Positions 17,498 through 25,978 of a stretch of DNA of 42,221 nucleotides are shown here, piece after piece. A program made the translations under genes and the position numbers. Source of the DNA: Gammaproteobacteria bacterium UBA2168 (GTDB lineage Bacteria > Pseudomonadota > Gammaproteobacteria > Pseudomonadales > Azotimanducaceae); assembly GCA_002327525.1 (NCBI GenBank), contig DCWG01000143.1:1-42221 (forward strand), in the 5' to 3' direction. Each line of letters begins with the position of its first letter. Within the stretch, counting starts at the first letter, position 1. Under the pieces are notes generated by a model, which was given only the letters and a program-made list of their open reading frames with translations, ran no database searches and was not told the DNA's origin.

Positions 17498-18940
17498 TCA
17501 GGCGCGCGTCGCGAGTTTGTTGAGGTTGTTGCCGTGACCCTCACGATCGATACGGTACTTACTGATCACGTAGATGCCGAGCAGGTACAGGCTGCAGTAG
17601 AGCGGCAGGAACAGCGAGGCGAGATCGAAACGGATCTCGTAGGTCACCTGTTCGACACTACGCACGCCGTCAAGGCCCACCAGCGAGACGATGGCACCTG
17701 CGCCGATGATGCCACCGGCCGAGATGGCCTTCTGCGCAAAACTGCGCGCTGCGAAGAAGAGTCCCTCCGAGCGTCGGTAGGTGCTGACCTCACTGTCTTC
17801 CACCACGTCTGCCATCATCGAGTCGAGCAGTACGCCGAAGATGATGACGAACACCACTTCGGCCACGATGAAAAACGAGTAGAGGATGAGGCTCGTCCAG
17901 GAACCGAATTCCGGCCACCAACCGTTCAGAAGCAGGATATACGGCATCGGGTACAACGTGATGTTTCCGAGTATCGCTATCATCGCCGCCTTTTTTTTGC
18001 CGAACCGCGAGCCGACATTGGGGGCAATGAAGTATGCGATCAGCGGTGAGAGCAGCACGAAGATGCCGGTTACCGCAATCATGGTACCCGTGAAGCCGAA
18101 GAAATAGGTGGTGTTGTACAGATACAGCGCCATCCCCAATCCCTGGGCCACACCAACGATGAGACCATAGAAGAACAGCGCTGCGAAATTCCGGTTTTTC
18201 AGCGACTGAAAGATCTGCTGCACCTCCAAGGCAATCTCGCGCACCTTGAACGTGTCCTCAGGACGGGGCAGCGCGGCAGCCGCTTTCTGCGTACCGAGAG
18301 CCGAGGCGAGAATGGTGAAGAAGATCACCGTGGCACCCACCACCCCATAGATGGAGTAGCCCGTTTGCACGGTCACGCCGAACGCACCCACCCAGAAGAA
18401 GAAGTTGATCGTGTGGATACCATTGCCGCCGTACCAGCCAAATCCGTGTCGCAAAGCGAGCCACTTATTACGCCTGTCGTAATCCTGTTCAAGATCCGGC
18501 AGGAGGGCTGTCGATGGGACTTCGAATAGCGTCGTCCCGGTTCGAATGAGAAGTGCCATGACCAGCACGTAAACGAAGCTGGACGTCTCTTCCAGTGAAA
18601 CCACCGGGTTGAACAACGCGTAAAACGTCAAAGGCAACAGGAAGAGTGCGACGTACATGAACGGGTGGCGTCGACCGTAGCGCGAGCTGGTCTTGTCCGA
18701 CCAGTGACCGAGCAGCAGGTCCGACACCGCATCCCACACCATGGCCACGGCGAGCGCGAGAGAGGCCAGGTAGCCGGGTATCCCCAACACTTGATTGGCG
18801 TACATCAGCAGCAGGTAGCTGAAGGCGTTGTTCTTGATGCCGTACGCCATGGCGGCGCACCCGTAAAACCAGAAAATTGGCTGACGCTCGAGCTTCTCCC
18901 CCGGCGGCACCGCGGAATGTATCGCAATTGCTTCAGACAC
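17498..18940 (-). CDS. MFS transporter, GPH (glycoside-pentoside-hexuronide:cation symporter) type
   Basis: A 480-residue inner-membrane transporter with about 12 hydrophobic segments. The GPH signature between helices 2 and 3 is clear: Asp70 in MVWDAVSDLLLGHWSD and then SSRYGRRHPFM (85-95). The central loop (LPRPEDTFKVREIALEV) and the second half follow MelB-like proteins. It would import a sugar, sugar acid or similar compound with a cation; the substrate is not predictable. The start is a GTG at 18940 with only a weak purine-rich leader; internal ATGs would cut off the first helix. No catabolic gene is adjacent. Confidence 0.87.
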   Translation of the reverse strand: MSEAIAIHSAVPPGEKLERQPIFWFYGCAAMAYGIKNNAFSYLLLMYANQVLGIPGYLASLALAVAMVWDAVSDLLLGHWSDKTSSRYGRRHPFMYVALFLLPLTFYALFNPVVSLEETSSFVYVLVMALLIRTGTTLFEVPSTALLPDLEQDYDRRNKWLALRHGFGWYGGNGIHTINFFFWVGAFGVTVQTGYSIYGVVGATVIFFTILASALGTQKAAAALPRPEDTFKVREIALEVQQIFQSLKNRNFAALFFYGLIVGVAQGLGMALYLYNTTYFFGFTGTMIAVTGIFVLLSPLIAYFIAPNVGSRFGKKKAAMIAILGNITLYPMPYILLLNGWWPEFGSWTSLILYSFFIVAEVVFVIIFGVLLDSMMADVVEDSEVSTYRRSEGLFFAARSFAQKAISAGGIIGAGAIVSLVGLDGVRSVEQVTYEIRFDLASLFLPLYCSLYLLGIYVISKYRIDREGHGNNLNKLATRA

Positions 18941-19099
18941 AGATGTGCTGCCTATCCCCAGGATCCGCGTTCAATAGAGCCTCAGGTGGGAGGAAAACAC
19001 AAGCCAGAATCAATCGTCTATCTGATCCGCGTCGAACCACGCAACGAGCTGCGCAACAGACGCGATCATCGACGCGTTGTGGCCATGAGCTCCTACGCT

Positions 19100-19291
19100 T
19101 CATGCTGTCACATTCCCTCCATTGGCGCGCAGTAGCTCAGCCGCAAGCGCCAGCATGATGCGCCCGTACAACGGACCGATACTGCCAACACCTTCGAGCA
19201 TCGGAGCATGCGTTCGCTCCAGAGGTGGCGCGGCTGAACAACCAAACATACCCGCCAAGATGATCGTCAGCGTCTAGACCCGCTGAAGCAT
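19100..19291 (-). pseudogene. Small lipoprotein gene with in-frame nonsense codon
   Basis: From the ATG at 19291 the minus strand reads MLQRV, then TAG, then TLTIILAGMFGCSAAPPLER and on to GRIMLALAAELLRANGGNVT, ending at TGA 19100-19102. The stretch IILAGMFGC followed by SAAPP looks like a lipoprotein signal with its lipobox Cys, interrupted by a stop at codon 6. A non-ATG restart is possible but no Shine-Dalgarno supports it. It starts 10 nt after the HNH gene and may be the end of that transcript. The family is not recognised. The rest of the gap, 18941-19099, shows nothing. Confidence 0.5.
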
Positions 19292-19300
19292 GGTTCGAAG

Positions 19301-19915
19301 TCAGTGCAGCAAGCGGCTGTTAGCGCCGAAGCTCTTCTTCAGAAAGTCCATTTGATCGCCGAGAATACGTCCGCTGTTTATCAGCGCGAGGTACTCGGAG
19401 AAGTTCGGCACATACGGCAGCGCTAGTAACTGCAACCCACACTCGTCCGGCAGGCGATTACCCTTATAGTGATTGCACCGGCGGCATGCCGCGACACAAT
19501 TGTGCCATGTGTCGCGACCGCCGCGTGACGTGGGAGCGACATGGTCACGCGTGAGATCAGCGTCCGAGAAGTGACCGCCGCAGTACAGACAGGTGTTGCG
19601 GTCGCGCCCGAACAGCGCCTGATTGGTCAATGGCGGCACACTGACGGAAGGAAACACGACCCTGCCATTGCATGCGATGATGCTATGGATGTCGATGGCG
19701 CTCTGTGTCGAGTCCAGACGCGAGTGTCCACCTCGGATATGCAGTACGGGATCGCCAAGCGTCCAGATCACAATTTCCCGGGCGTAAAGACAAACGGCTT
19801 CCTGCCAGCTGACCCAGTCAACGGGTTGGCCGGCCACGTTGAGACGCAGGATGCGCGGAATACGCCTGTACTCGTCTACTGTTGCCACGTTTGCCGCTTC
19901 TACTTCCGTGAGCAC
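19301..19915 (-). CDS. HNH endonuclease family protein
   Basis: A 204-residue protein with a C-terminal HNH nuclease fold. Two CxxC zinc knuckles, Cys109-x2-Cys112 and Cys144-x2-Cys147, flank the catalytic residues: Asp124-His125 (LTRDHVAPTSRGG), Asn139 and Asn148-x2-Lys151 (CNHYKGNR). The N-terminal 90 residues resemble no known module but are typical of a widespread stand-alone bacterial HNH family ending in LLALPYVPN...EYL and RILGDQM. The start is a GTG with GAGGAAATC in front (AGGA 6 nt away). There is no methyltransferase or restriction partner nearby, so it is not an obvious restriction system; the role is unknown. Confidence 0.9.
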   Translation of the reverse strand: MLTEVEAANVATVDEYRRIPRILRLNVAGQPVDWVSWQEAVCLYAREIVIWTLGDPVLHIRGGHSRLDSTQSAIDIHSIIACNGRVVFPSVSVPPLTNQALFGRDRNTCLYCGGHFSDADLTRDHVAPTSRGGRDTWHNCVAACRRCNHYKGNRLPDECGLQLLALPYVPNFSEYLALINSGRILGDQMDFLKKSFGANSRLLH

Positions 19916-20031
19916 GATTTCCTCGAAGGACGATCAATTCGGCGCGTATCATGAACAAAGCGCGTCGTCGGTTCAACGGTTAGATGTCAACGTGATAAAC
20001 TCACGCGACCGCTGAGGCCGCATCTTCATTC

Positions 20032-20820
20032 ATGCAATCAAAACACCCACCTCGTCGATATTGCGTTCATACTCTTGTTTTTACCATGGCTGCAACGGTT
20101 CTCGGCGCTTGCTCTTCAAACCAGGCGCAGCAGACCTCGGCGACGGAAATCAATCGCGGCAACTGGTCCTGTCAGCCGCTGCCGGACAGCGAAGGCTGGA
20201 ACTGCGTCACCGACGAGAACGTCGAGACCAGCGCGCCAACCCGGCCAGTCGAGAAACCCCCGGACGCGGTAATATCCGTTGCAGAACCCTCAACGGCATC
20301 TGTCCCGCCTCCCGCACCCTCGCCCATCGAGCCGCCAACTTCCCCGACGCCCGCCGTCTCACCACCGGCTCCGAAAACCGCACCTCCCTCCCAAGTGTCC
20401 CCGGAGGCGTCCCGGGGGGTTCCCGCGGATGCACCACCTCCTGTCACCTCTGGCGATCTGTCCGATTTGCCGAACTACGCACGGCTCGCCTACCAGCCTC
20501 CGGAACCCATGCTGTTGACCGAGATTCCCGGCGAGTTTTACGCCGTACAACTGGTGGCGTTTTCCACGCGAGAAGTACTCGAGGCATATGCACGCCGCCG
20601 CAATCTTACCGGCATGTCCGCGGCGCGCGTGGCCCGCGATGGCGAGCTGTTCTATGTACTGCTGCTAGGAATCTACGAGACACGGGCGCGCGCAGAATCC
20701 GCGATAGCCGACATTCCACCGCCTTTCGAGAATCTGAAGGTGTGGATCCGCAGCGTTGCGTCTCTGCAGGCTGCGATACGAGCGGCGGACGCTCTCACCT
20801 CGGGAGATTCGGGAAGCTGA
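20032..20820 (+). CDS. SPOR-domain lipoprotein
   Basis: A 262-residue putative lipoprotein. The signal sequence ends in the lipobox LGAC with Cys27. The mature N-terminus has a short Cys-containing module (NWSCQPLPDSEGWNCV, possible disulphide), then a Pro/Ala-rich linker (about residues 65-145). A C-terminal SPOR domain follows from about 167 (FYAVQLVAFSTREVLEAYA, then FYVLLLGIYETRARAESA and a final WIRSVASLQ). SPOR domains bind denuded peptidoglycan at the division septum, so an envelope or division role is likely. It is divergent from the HNH gene; the 116 nt between them must hold both promoters, though none stands out. Confidence 0.88.
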   Translation: MQSKHPPRRYCVHTLVFTMAATVLGACSSNQAQQTSATEINRGNWSCQPLPDSEGWNCVTDENVETSAPTRPVEKPPDAVISVAEPSTASVPPPAPSPIEPPTSPTPAVSPPAPKTAPPSQVSPEASRGVPADAPPPVTSGDLSDLPNYARLAYQPPEPMLLTEIPGEFYAVQLVAFSTREVLEAYARRRNLTGMSAARVARDGELFYVLLLGIYETRARAESAIADIPPPFENLKVWIRSVASLQAAIRAADALTSGDSGS

Positions 20821-20828
20821 GCGGAACC

Positions 20829-21662
20829 TCAGTCGTCGCGAAACAGATCTTCCGGAATATCCTTTGCGCTCATCGACCACTGAGGTGGCCGCTTCTCGAC
20901 AAACGACATAACACCTTCCCTTGCATCCGGCTGCCCACCGAGCCATGCGAACGGGCGGTTCTCTTTGTTCATCATGTCGGCCACCGACGCACCCACTCCT
21001 TCCCAGAGAAAGCGCTTGGCCACCGCCACGGACGCGGGTGCCGTGTTCTGCGCGATGTCGCGCGCAATCTCCATGGCAGCAGGCAGTACTTGTTCCTGAG
21101 GTAGTGCACGGCTGACGATGCCCATCTCCGCCGCCTCCCGGCCCTTTATCGTCTTACCGGTAAGCAGCAGTTCCGCCGCATTGGACAGCCCGGCAACTTG
21201 CGCGACGGTGACGTGAGAGCCGAGTTCGGGCAGCACACCCCGGCGCACGAACGGAAACGCAAGCTTGGCGTTCTCCGCCGCTATACGCACGTCCGCGAGC
21301 ATCGGGTAGGTCATGCCCACCCCAACCGCGTGACCATTGATCGCAGCGATGACCGGTTTGCTGATCTGGTTGGGGTACAGTCGGGTGCTCTCGTCGGCTC
21401 TTTCCTCCCGCGTCTGGCGTTCGGTGTCTCTTGCCGAGAAAGTGTCGCCTCCACCACTGAGATCCGCTCCCGCGCAGAATGCCCGGTCGCCAGCCCCGGT
21501 GAGTACGACGGCACGCACGGTATCATCCTGATCGCAACGGGCCAACGCATCCCATAGCTCCGCAGCCATGACGCCGGTCCAGGTGTTCATCTGTTCCGGT
21601 CTGTTCAGAGTTATGGTCGCAACACCCGCATCGACCTCGAACAGAATCTGTTGATATTCCAT
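20829..21662 (-). CDS. Enoyl-CoA hydratase/isomerase (crotonase) family protein
   Basis: A 277-residue crotonase that acts on acyl-CoA thioesters. Family blocks are VATITLNRPEQMNTW, RAFCAGADLSGGG (oxyanion hole strand), INGHAVGVGMTYPMLADVRI and RRGVLPELGSHVTV. The second catalytic Glu position is filled (LPELGSH), while the first Glu (in GGG-CE of classical hydratases) is replaced in GVGMTYP. It is therefore not certain to be a plain hydratase. The start has a well-spaced GGAGGT 8 nt upstream. It lies 40 nt downstream of an SDR on the same strand, a plausible two-gene operon for oxidation of an acyl-CoA. Confidence 0.9.
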   Translation of the reverse strand: MEYQQILFEVDAGVATITLNRPEQMNTWTGVMAAELWDALARCDQDDTVRAVVLTGAGDRAFCAGADLSGGGDTFSARDTERQTREERADESTRLYPNQISKPVIAAINGHAVGVGMTYPMLADVRIAAENAKLAFPFVRRGVLPELGSHVTVAQVAGLSNAAELLLTGKTIKGREAAEMGIVSRALPQEQVLPAAMEIARDIAQNTAPASVAVAKRFLWEGVGASVADMMNKENRPFAWLGGQPDAREGVMSFVEKRPPQWSMSAKDIPEDLFRDD

Positions 21663-21702
21663 CTCTCGTGACCTCCGGTTGATTAGAGTTGTTCAGTGCG
21701 GA

Positions 21703-22578
21703 TCATTCGCGTTCATCCAGCAAGGGCTGCATCCGCGCCGTTCGCTCGGCACTACGTATCCACAACTGCGCCCGCTCGGCTTCCACGCTCTGCGCATCCT
21801 CGTCGCTCTGCCCGCCGCGCGCATCTCTCAGACCGCCGTCGATGAGCACGTAGCTACCGGTCATGAATCCGCCGTCCGGCCCTGCCATGTAGTTCACCAG
21901 TCCGGCGATGTCTGATGGTTTCCCCACCCTTCCCACGGGTGTTCGCGCCTCCACATCGCGCCGCAGCGCGCCACCCTCCTCCCCTGCCAACCCCTGTGCC
22001 AGTGGCGTCTCGATAATGCCGGGTCCGATGGCGTTCACCGTGATGCCGTGCAGTCCCAACTCCTGCGCCCAGCCGCGCACCATCATGCGCACGCCGGCCT
22101 TGGTCGCCGAGTAACTCCACATCCCCGCACCGGTGTTTTCGGCGGCAAGCGACGCCAGGCACACGATACGCCCACTCGCTCCCAGTTTGACCATCTGCTG
22201 CGCACAGGCCTGAACCGTTAGAAACACACCGGTGAGGTTCACGTCCACCTGGTCCTGCCAGTCCTTTAACGACATCTCCAGCACACTCCCGCCGCGTCCG
22301 ATACCGGCATTGGCGACGGCGATATCGAGACCGCCCAGATGATCGACGCATTCCTGGGCCGCCTTCTGGATGTGCACCACAGAGGCGGTATTCGCTCTCA
22401 CGACGTGCGCCTTGCACCCGAGCTGTGTCACCAGATTGGCGGTCATCTCTGCCCCCTCGGTGTCGATGTCGGGGATGCACACATCCGCTCCCTCCCGCGC
22501 GAGGCGCTCGCAGATACCCCGGCCGATACCCGAACCGCCACCGGTAACGAAGGCCACTTTTCCCGACAGATTGCCCAT
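21703..22578 (-). CDS. SDR family oxidoreductase with C-terminal tail
   Basis: A 291-residue classical short-chain dehydrogenase. It shows TGGGSGIG (12-19), VANAG (88-92), catalytic Ser143 and Tyr156-xxx-Lys160 (YSATK), and GPGIIETPL. Asp after beta2 (IPDIDTEG) suggests NAD. After the usual end (GSYVLIDGGLR) there is an extra charged tail of about 40 residues (SDEDAQSVEAERAQLW and on), longer than normal, possibly a read-through extension. The ATG at 22578 has GGAAG 8 nt before it, which lies inside the end of the dead rarD-like gene. It is followed by the crotonase gene. Confidence 0.9.
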   Translation of the reverse strand: MGNLSGKVAFVTGGGSGIGRGICERLAREGADVCIPDIDTEGAEMTANLVTQLGCKAHVVRANTASVVHIQKAAQECVDHLGGLDIAVANAGIGRGGSVLEMSLKDWQDQVDVNLTGVFLTVQACAQQMVKLGASGRIVCLASLAAENTGAGMWSYSATKAGVRMMVRGWAQELGLHGITVNAIGPGIIETPLAQGLAGEEGGALRRDVEARTPVGRVGKPSDIAGLVNYMAGPDGGFMTGSYVLIDGGLRDARGGQSDEDAQSVEAERAQLWIRSAERTARMQPLLDERE

Positions 22579-22581
22579 GAG

Positions 22582-23040
22582 TCACTTCCTTTTCAGTTCA
22601 TCTATCGAAAAGACTACCAGAGCCGCCCAAATCAACCCAAAAGTGATCCGCTGGTGTGCTTGTATGGGATCACCGTAGTACAACGCTGCCACCAGCAGGG
22701 TGACAGACAGCGCCAGGTACTGGAAAAAGCCCAGAGTGATCAGCGGCGGCCGCAACGCACACCAGCGCAAAGGTAGTCACCAACCCACCCAGCGCCAGCA
22801 ATCCAGATTCGGAACCCACGCGCTTGGGCAAGTCCGCAAAGGCGAGCCACGCGAGCGCCGACGGCCACAATCAGGCGGTTTCCACACCGAGCCCCACGGC
22901 CGAATCTATGCGGATCTTCTTGCGAACCAGGCCATAGAAACCAAAGGAGAATGCAACTGCCATACCCACCCAGGGCAACACACCGACACTGACCAGCAGG
23001 AGCAGCACGACAAATGAGCAAAGAACTCGAAGCGCGAGTG
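22582..23040 (-). pseudogene. rarD: RarD-like EamA transporter pseudogene
   Basis: Three pieces of one membrane protein lie in the minus strand. First LLLLVSVGVLPWVGMAVAFS then FGFYGLVRKKIRIDSAVGL, which fits the YGLxRKK region of RarD. An in-frame TGA follows at 22871-22873. The frame goes on with PSALAWLAFADLP and LLALGGLVTTFALV. A frameshift near 22745 then leads to PLITLGFFQYLALSVTLLV and GLIWAALVVFSIDELKRK, the C-terminal end of RarD. The N-terminal third is missing, so the gene cannot make a transporter. Its last codons carry the ribosome binding site of the SDR gene. Confidence 0.75.
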
Positions 23041-23100
23041 GGCCGCTTGGGAAAAAAGGTAACTTGAGGATGACTGAGGTGTTCCAAGACGCTTTTCAGA

Positions 23101-23131
23101 GGGCGGCGGAATTCGCCGCCCTTATTAATAT
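23101..23131 (+). terminator. Strong hairpin terminator without an assigned gene
   Basis: GGGCGGCG (23101-23108) and CGCCGCCC (23114-23121) form a perfect 8-bp GC stem with loop GAATT. TTATTAATAT follows on the plus strand. No real plus-strand gene ends upstream. The only candidate is a tiny ORF at 23014-23067 (MSKELEARVGRLGKKVT) with GGAG before it. The rest of 23041-23296 has nothing else recognisable. Confidence 0.5.
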
Positions 23132-23261
23132 AAGGCCAAGAGCTCCAACGCAGTATTGGCGTGCTTCAGACATCCCCTTCGGGCGCGCGCTCAACCGGAG
23201 AACCGCTCATCCCACCCCCTTGAAGAGCCGCGCAGTATGCCGTACGGCGAGATGGCGGGAT

Positions 23262-23267
23262 ATACTG
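23262..23267 (+). promoter_or_regulatory. Candidate -10 box for gloB
   Basis: TATACT (five of six matches) lies 29 nt before the gloB start codon, and an AAGGAG Shine-Dalgarno follows at 23284-23289, 7 nt before the GTG. No clear -35 is visible. The Shine-Dalgarno fixes the GTG start. Confidence 0.35.
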
Positions 23268-23296
23268 GCAGCTGGTAACGCACAAGGAGCATCTCC

Positions 23297-24088
23297 GTGA
23301 TCGTCGAACAGATCTGGACCGGCAACGCCTATCGCAATTTCAACTACCTCATCGCCTGCGCCGAGACCGGTGAGGCGCTAGCCATCGATCCGCTGGACCA
23401 TGAGAAATGCCTCGCGCTGGCAAAGGCGCGGGGGTGGACCATCACCCAGGTACTCAACACGCACGAGCACGGCGATCACATCGGCGGCAACCAACAAGTA
23501 GTGTCCGCCACTGGTGCTAGGGTGCTGGCGCACAACAATGCGCGCGAGAAGATTCGCGGCATGGATGAAGGACTGGATGCAGGTGACGTGGTGCGCGTCG
23601 GCAAGAGTGTGGAACTGCTCACACTCGACACTCCCGGGCACACGATGAGTCACGTTTGCCTGCTGTCGAAGACCGATATACCCGCGCTTTTCTGTGGCGA
23701 TACGCTGTTCAACGCCGGTGCCGGCAACTGCCACAATGGACACCCGAACGAGCTCTATGAGACCTTCGTGTCACAACTCAATGCGCTTGCCGAGGACACG
23801 CTCATCTATCCGGGCCACGACTACATTACCAACAACCTCGAGTTCACCCTGGATCGGGAAGCCGACAACGAGAGTGCGGCAAAACTCCTGGATGGTCTGC
23901 ACACAGAACACGATCCGGACCATGCGATGATCACGACGATTGCGCTGGAGAAAGACATCAACACCTTCTTCCGGCTGACCAGCCCGAGTGTGATCGCACG
24001 ACTGCGGGAATCGTTTCCGGATCTGCCCGACGAGCCGAGTCCCCGCGAGGTATTCGTGAAACTGAGGGAACTCAGAAACAGCTGGTAG
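23297..24088 (+). CDS. gloB: Hydroxyacylglutathione hydrolase (glyoxalase II)
   Basis: A 263-residue metallo-hydrolase that cleaves S-lactoylglutathione to lactate and glutathione, the second step of methylglyoxal detoxification. The binuclear metal motif is His56-x-His58-x-Asp60-His61 (NTHEHGDHIGG), with further ligands in DTPGHTMSH, FCGDTLFNAGAGNC and YPGHDY. The GloB C-terminal domain is present and ends in FVKLRELRNSW. The length matches the E. coli enzyme, and the FCGDTLF-NCHNG block distinguishes it from generic MBL proteins. The GTG start is supported by AAGGAG 7 nt upstream. It converges with the cupin gene, leaving 1 nt between the two stops. No gloA is in the window. Confidence 0.92.
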   Translation: MIVEQIWTGNAYRNFNYLIACAETGEALAIDPLDHEKCLALAKARGWTITQVLNTHEHGDHIGGNQQVVSATGARVLAHNNAREKIRGMDEGLDAGDVVRVGKSVELLTLDTPGHTMSHVCLLSKTDIPALFCGDTLFNAGAGNCHNGHPNELYETFVSQLNALAEDTLIYPGHDYITNNLEFTLDREADNESAAKLLDGLHTEHDPDHAMITTIALEKDINTFFRLTSPSVIARLRESFPDLPDEPSPREVFVKLRELRNSW

Positions 24089-24089
24089 A

Positions 24090-24443
24090 TCAATCCAGCG
24101 GTATGAACAGGCACTCGCGGGGCTGTCCGTCCACCGCACGGCTGATGTGCCCCTGGCCTTCGACGTCTTCAGCCAGCAGGATGGAGCCAGACTCCAGGCG
24201 GCGGACAGTGCCGTCGCCCACCTCTATCTCCACCGACCCGGTCAGATTAACCACCAGCTGGCGGCGCGGCGCATTGTGAAAATCGAGGTCGTAGTTCCCA
24301 TCCACCTCGCGAAACATCACGCCGTCCCCGGGCCACAGTTCGGAGATGCATCCCATGCCGCCGCCGCGCTCCAGCATGTCAATCTCGACATCCTCAAAGT
24401 GTGAGCGGCCGTCGTCGCCCGTGTAGATACGTACCAACTTCAT
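24090..24443 (-). CDS. Cupin-fold protein
   Basis: A 117-residue single-domain cupin. Pieces of the beta-barrel are seen in HNAPRRQLVVNLTGSVEIEV and then VRRLESGSILLAEDVEGQGH. The classical first-motif metal His residues are only partly kept, so metal binding is uncertain. The open frame runs 17 codons upstream, but GGAGG is placed 7 nt before the ATG at 24443 and the family begins MKLVRIYTG. It is divergent from tesB, 64 nt away. The function is unknown; the family often carries small regulatory or isomerase-type cupins. Confidence 0.8.
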   Translation of the reverse strand: MKLVRIYTGDDGRSHFEDVEIDMLERGGGMGCISELWPGDGVMFREVDGNYDLDFHNAPRRQLVVNLTGSVEIEVGDGTVRRLESGSILLAEDVEGQGHISRAVDGQPRECLFIPLD

Positions 24444-24507
24444 CGAATGTCCTCCCCGGAAGCCGCGATCGTGATATCGCAGCCAGACTAGCATGTATCA
24501 TGCATGC

Positions 24508-25377
24508 ATGAATTCGGTGCTCGAGATGATCGTCAGGCTCCTCGATGTCGAACGCATCGAGGAAAACATGTATCAGGGCCAGAACCACGCGACGGAGCAC
24601 GTGTTCGGCGGCCAGGTTCTCGCCCAAGCCATCGCCGCGGCGTTTCGAACCGTCAGACCGGAGCACCAGTTGCACTCCGTACACGGCTACTTTCTGCGCG
24701 CGGGTGATTGGAACATCCCCATCCTCTACGAAGTGGACCGCATCCGCGATGGGCGCTCGTTCAGCACGCGCCGGGTGGTCGCCATCCAGCATGGGCGCGC
24801 AATCTTCCATCTGTCCAGTTCCTGGCAGAAACGCGAGGAGGGTCTGCAACACGGCGCGCCCATGCCGGACGTGCCCCCACCCGAACCACTGCGCGGCGAG
24901 CGGGCAATGTACGCCGCTCTCGCAGAGTCGCATACCGAATATCGTCGCTACGCGTATCGTTTCGAAGCCATTGATTCTCGCCATGTGGAGCGCATCTCGG
25001 TGACCGATGACGTCCGCCACCCCCCCTACCGCCACACGTGGATGAAGGTGCGCGATCCGTTGCCGGACGATACCGAAGTACACCTGGCTCTGCTTGCTTA
25101 CATGTCGGACATGGACTTCATGAGCACGTCGATGCTGCCACATGGGCGCAACACGATGCGCGACCAGGTACGCGGTGCCAGCCTCGACCACGCACTGTGG
25201 TTCCACCGCCCGTGCAGGGCGGACGAGTGGCTGTTGTTCGTCAAGGAATCACCCAATGCAAGCGGTGCCCGCGGCTTCGTACGAGGCAGGTTTTACAACC
25301 GCGGCGGCGATCTCGTCGTCACCGCCGCGCAGGAATGCCTGATCCGGCCCGTCGGAAAGCGGGCCACCGCTTCGTGA
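24508..25377 (+). CDS. tesB: Acyl-CoA thioesterase II
   Basis: A 290-residue double hot-dog thioesterase hydrolysing medium and long acyl-CoA to free acid and CoA. The first hot-dog has ERIEENMYQGQ and HVFGGQVLAQAIAAA, the second LDHALWFHRP, which carries the catalytic Asp, and ends in GDLVVTAAQECLIR with the catalytic Gln. Length and order match E. coli TesB. Two in-frame ATGs exist, at 24493 and 24508; I use the second since the family starts near LLDVERIEENMYQG, but there is no Shine-Dalgarno to decide. It is divergent from the cupin gene and converges with the peroxiredoxin gene, whose end is 7 nt away. Confidence 0.93.
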   Translation: MNSVLEMIVRLLDVERIEENMYQGQNHATEHVFGGQVLAQAIAAAFRTVRPEHQLHSVHGYFLRAGDWNIPILYEVDRIRDGRSFSTRRVVAIQHGRAIFHLSSSWQKREEGLQHGAPMPDVPPPEPLRGERAMYAALAESHTEYRRYAYRFEAIDSRHVERISVTDDVRHPPYRHTWMKVRDPLPDDTEVHLALLAYMSDMDFMSTSMLPHGRNTMRDQVRGASLDHALWFHRPCRADEWLLFVKESPNASGARGFVRGRFYNRGGDLVVTAAQECLIRPVGKRATAS

Positions 25378-25384
25378 CGTCGTA

Positions 25385-25864
25385 TTAAAGCGCCTCGAGC
25401 ACCGCCTCGGCCTTGCTCACCTCGAACTGACCAGGGTCTTCGACCGCGAGAGTAGTCACCGTGCCGTCATCGACGATCATCGCGTAGCGCTGTGAGCGCG
25501 TGCCGAGCCCGAAGCCGCTGCCATCCATCTCGAGGCCAACCGCGCGGGTGAACTCGCCATTCCCGTCCCCAACCATCAACAGTGCTTCCGCGTTCTTGTC
25601 TGCTCCCCAGCAGTCCATTACGAACGGGTCGTTCACCGAGAGACAGACGATACTGTCCACACCCCTGGCCTTGATGACGTCTGCATTGGCCACGAAACCC
25701 GGCAGATGAGCCTGAGAGCATGTGGGCGTAAACGCGCCGGGAACCGCAAATACGACCACCTTCTTACCTGCGAAGAGCTCGGTTGTGGTTATCGGTGTGG
25801 GCCGGCTTTCTTTCATGATGTACATCGTCGCTTCGGGCAGTTTTTCGCCTTCCTGAATCGCCAT
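25385..25864 (-). CDS. Peroxiredoxin (Prx5/AhpC-TSA type)
   Basis: A 159-residue thiol peroxidase of the Prx5 subfamily reducing H2O2 and organic peroxides. The active motif PxxxTxxC is complete: Pro42, Thr46 and peroxidatic Cys49 (VPGAFTPTCSQAHLPGF). The partner Arg is in the block GTRSQRYAMIVDDG. The protein is cytosolic and usually reduced by glutaredoxin or glutathione. An earlier ATG at 25885 is open, but GGAGGA lies 8 nt before the ATG at 25864. The gene stands alone, 114 nt from the Nudix gene on the same strand; that gap holds nothing recognisable. Confidence 0.93.
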   Translation of the reverse strand: MAIQEGEKLPEATMYIMKESRPTPITTTELFAGKKVVVFAVPGAFTPTCSQAHLPGFVANADVIKARGVDSIVCLSVNDPFVMDCWGADKNAEALLMVGDGNGEFTRAVGLEMDGSGFGLGTRSQRYAMIVDDGTVTTLAVEDPGQFEVSKAEAVLEAL

Positions 25865-25978
25865 GCTGTGTCTCCTCCGATTCATATTGGGTGTCGTCCT
25901 GTGCGAAAAACACAGGGACGCGGAGTTTGGGCAAAGGTGTCAGCGCGGTCAACATCACTGCGGTTCAGACGAGGTGAG

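Noticed and set aside
19301..19915. HNH nuclease as part of a restriction, anti-phage or CRISPR-related system
   Set aside because: No methyltransferase, helicase, RuvC-like nuclease or repeat array is nearby; neighbours are a transporter, a broken lipoprotein and a SPOR lipoprotein.
23064..23300. A 78-codon plus-strand frame across the orphan terminator
   Set aside because: The composition looks random, it runs through a strong hairpin, and it overlaps the gloB ribosome binding site.
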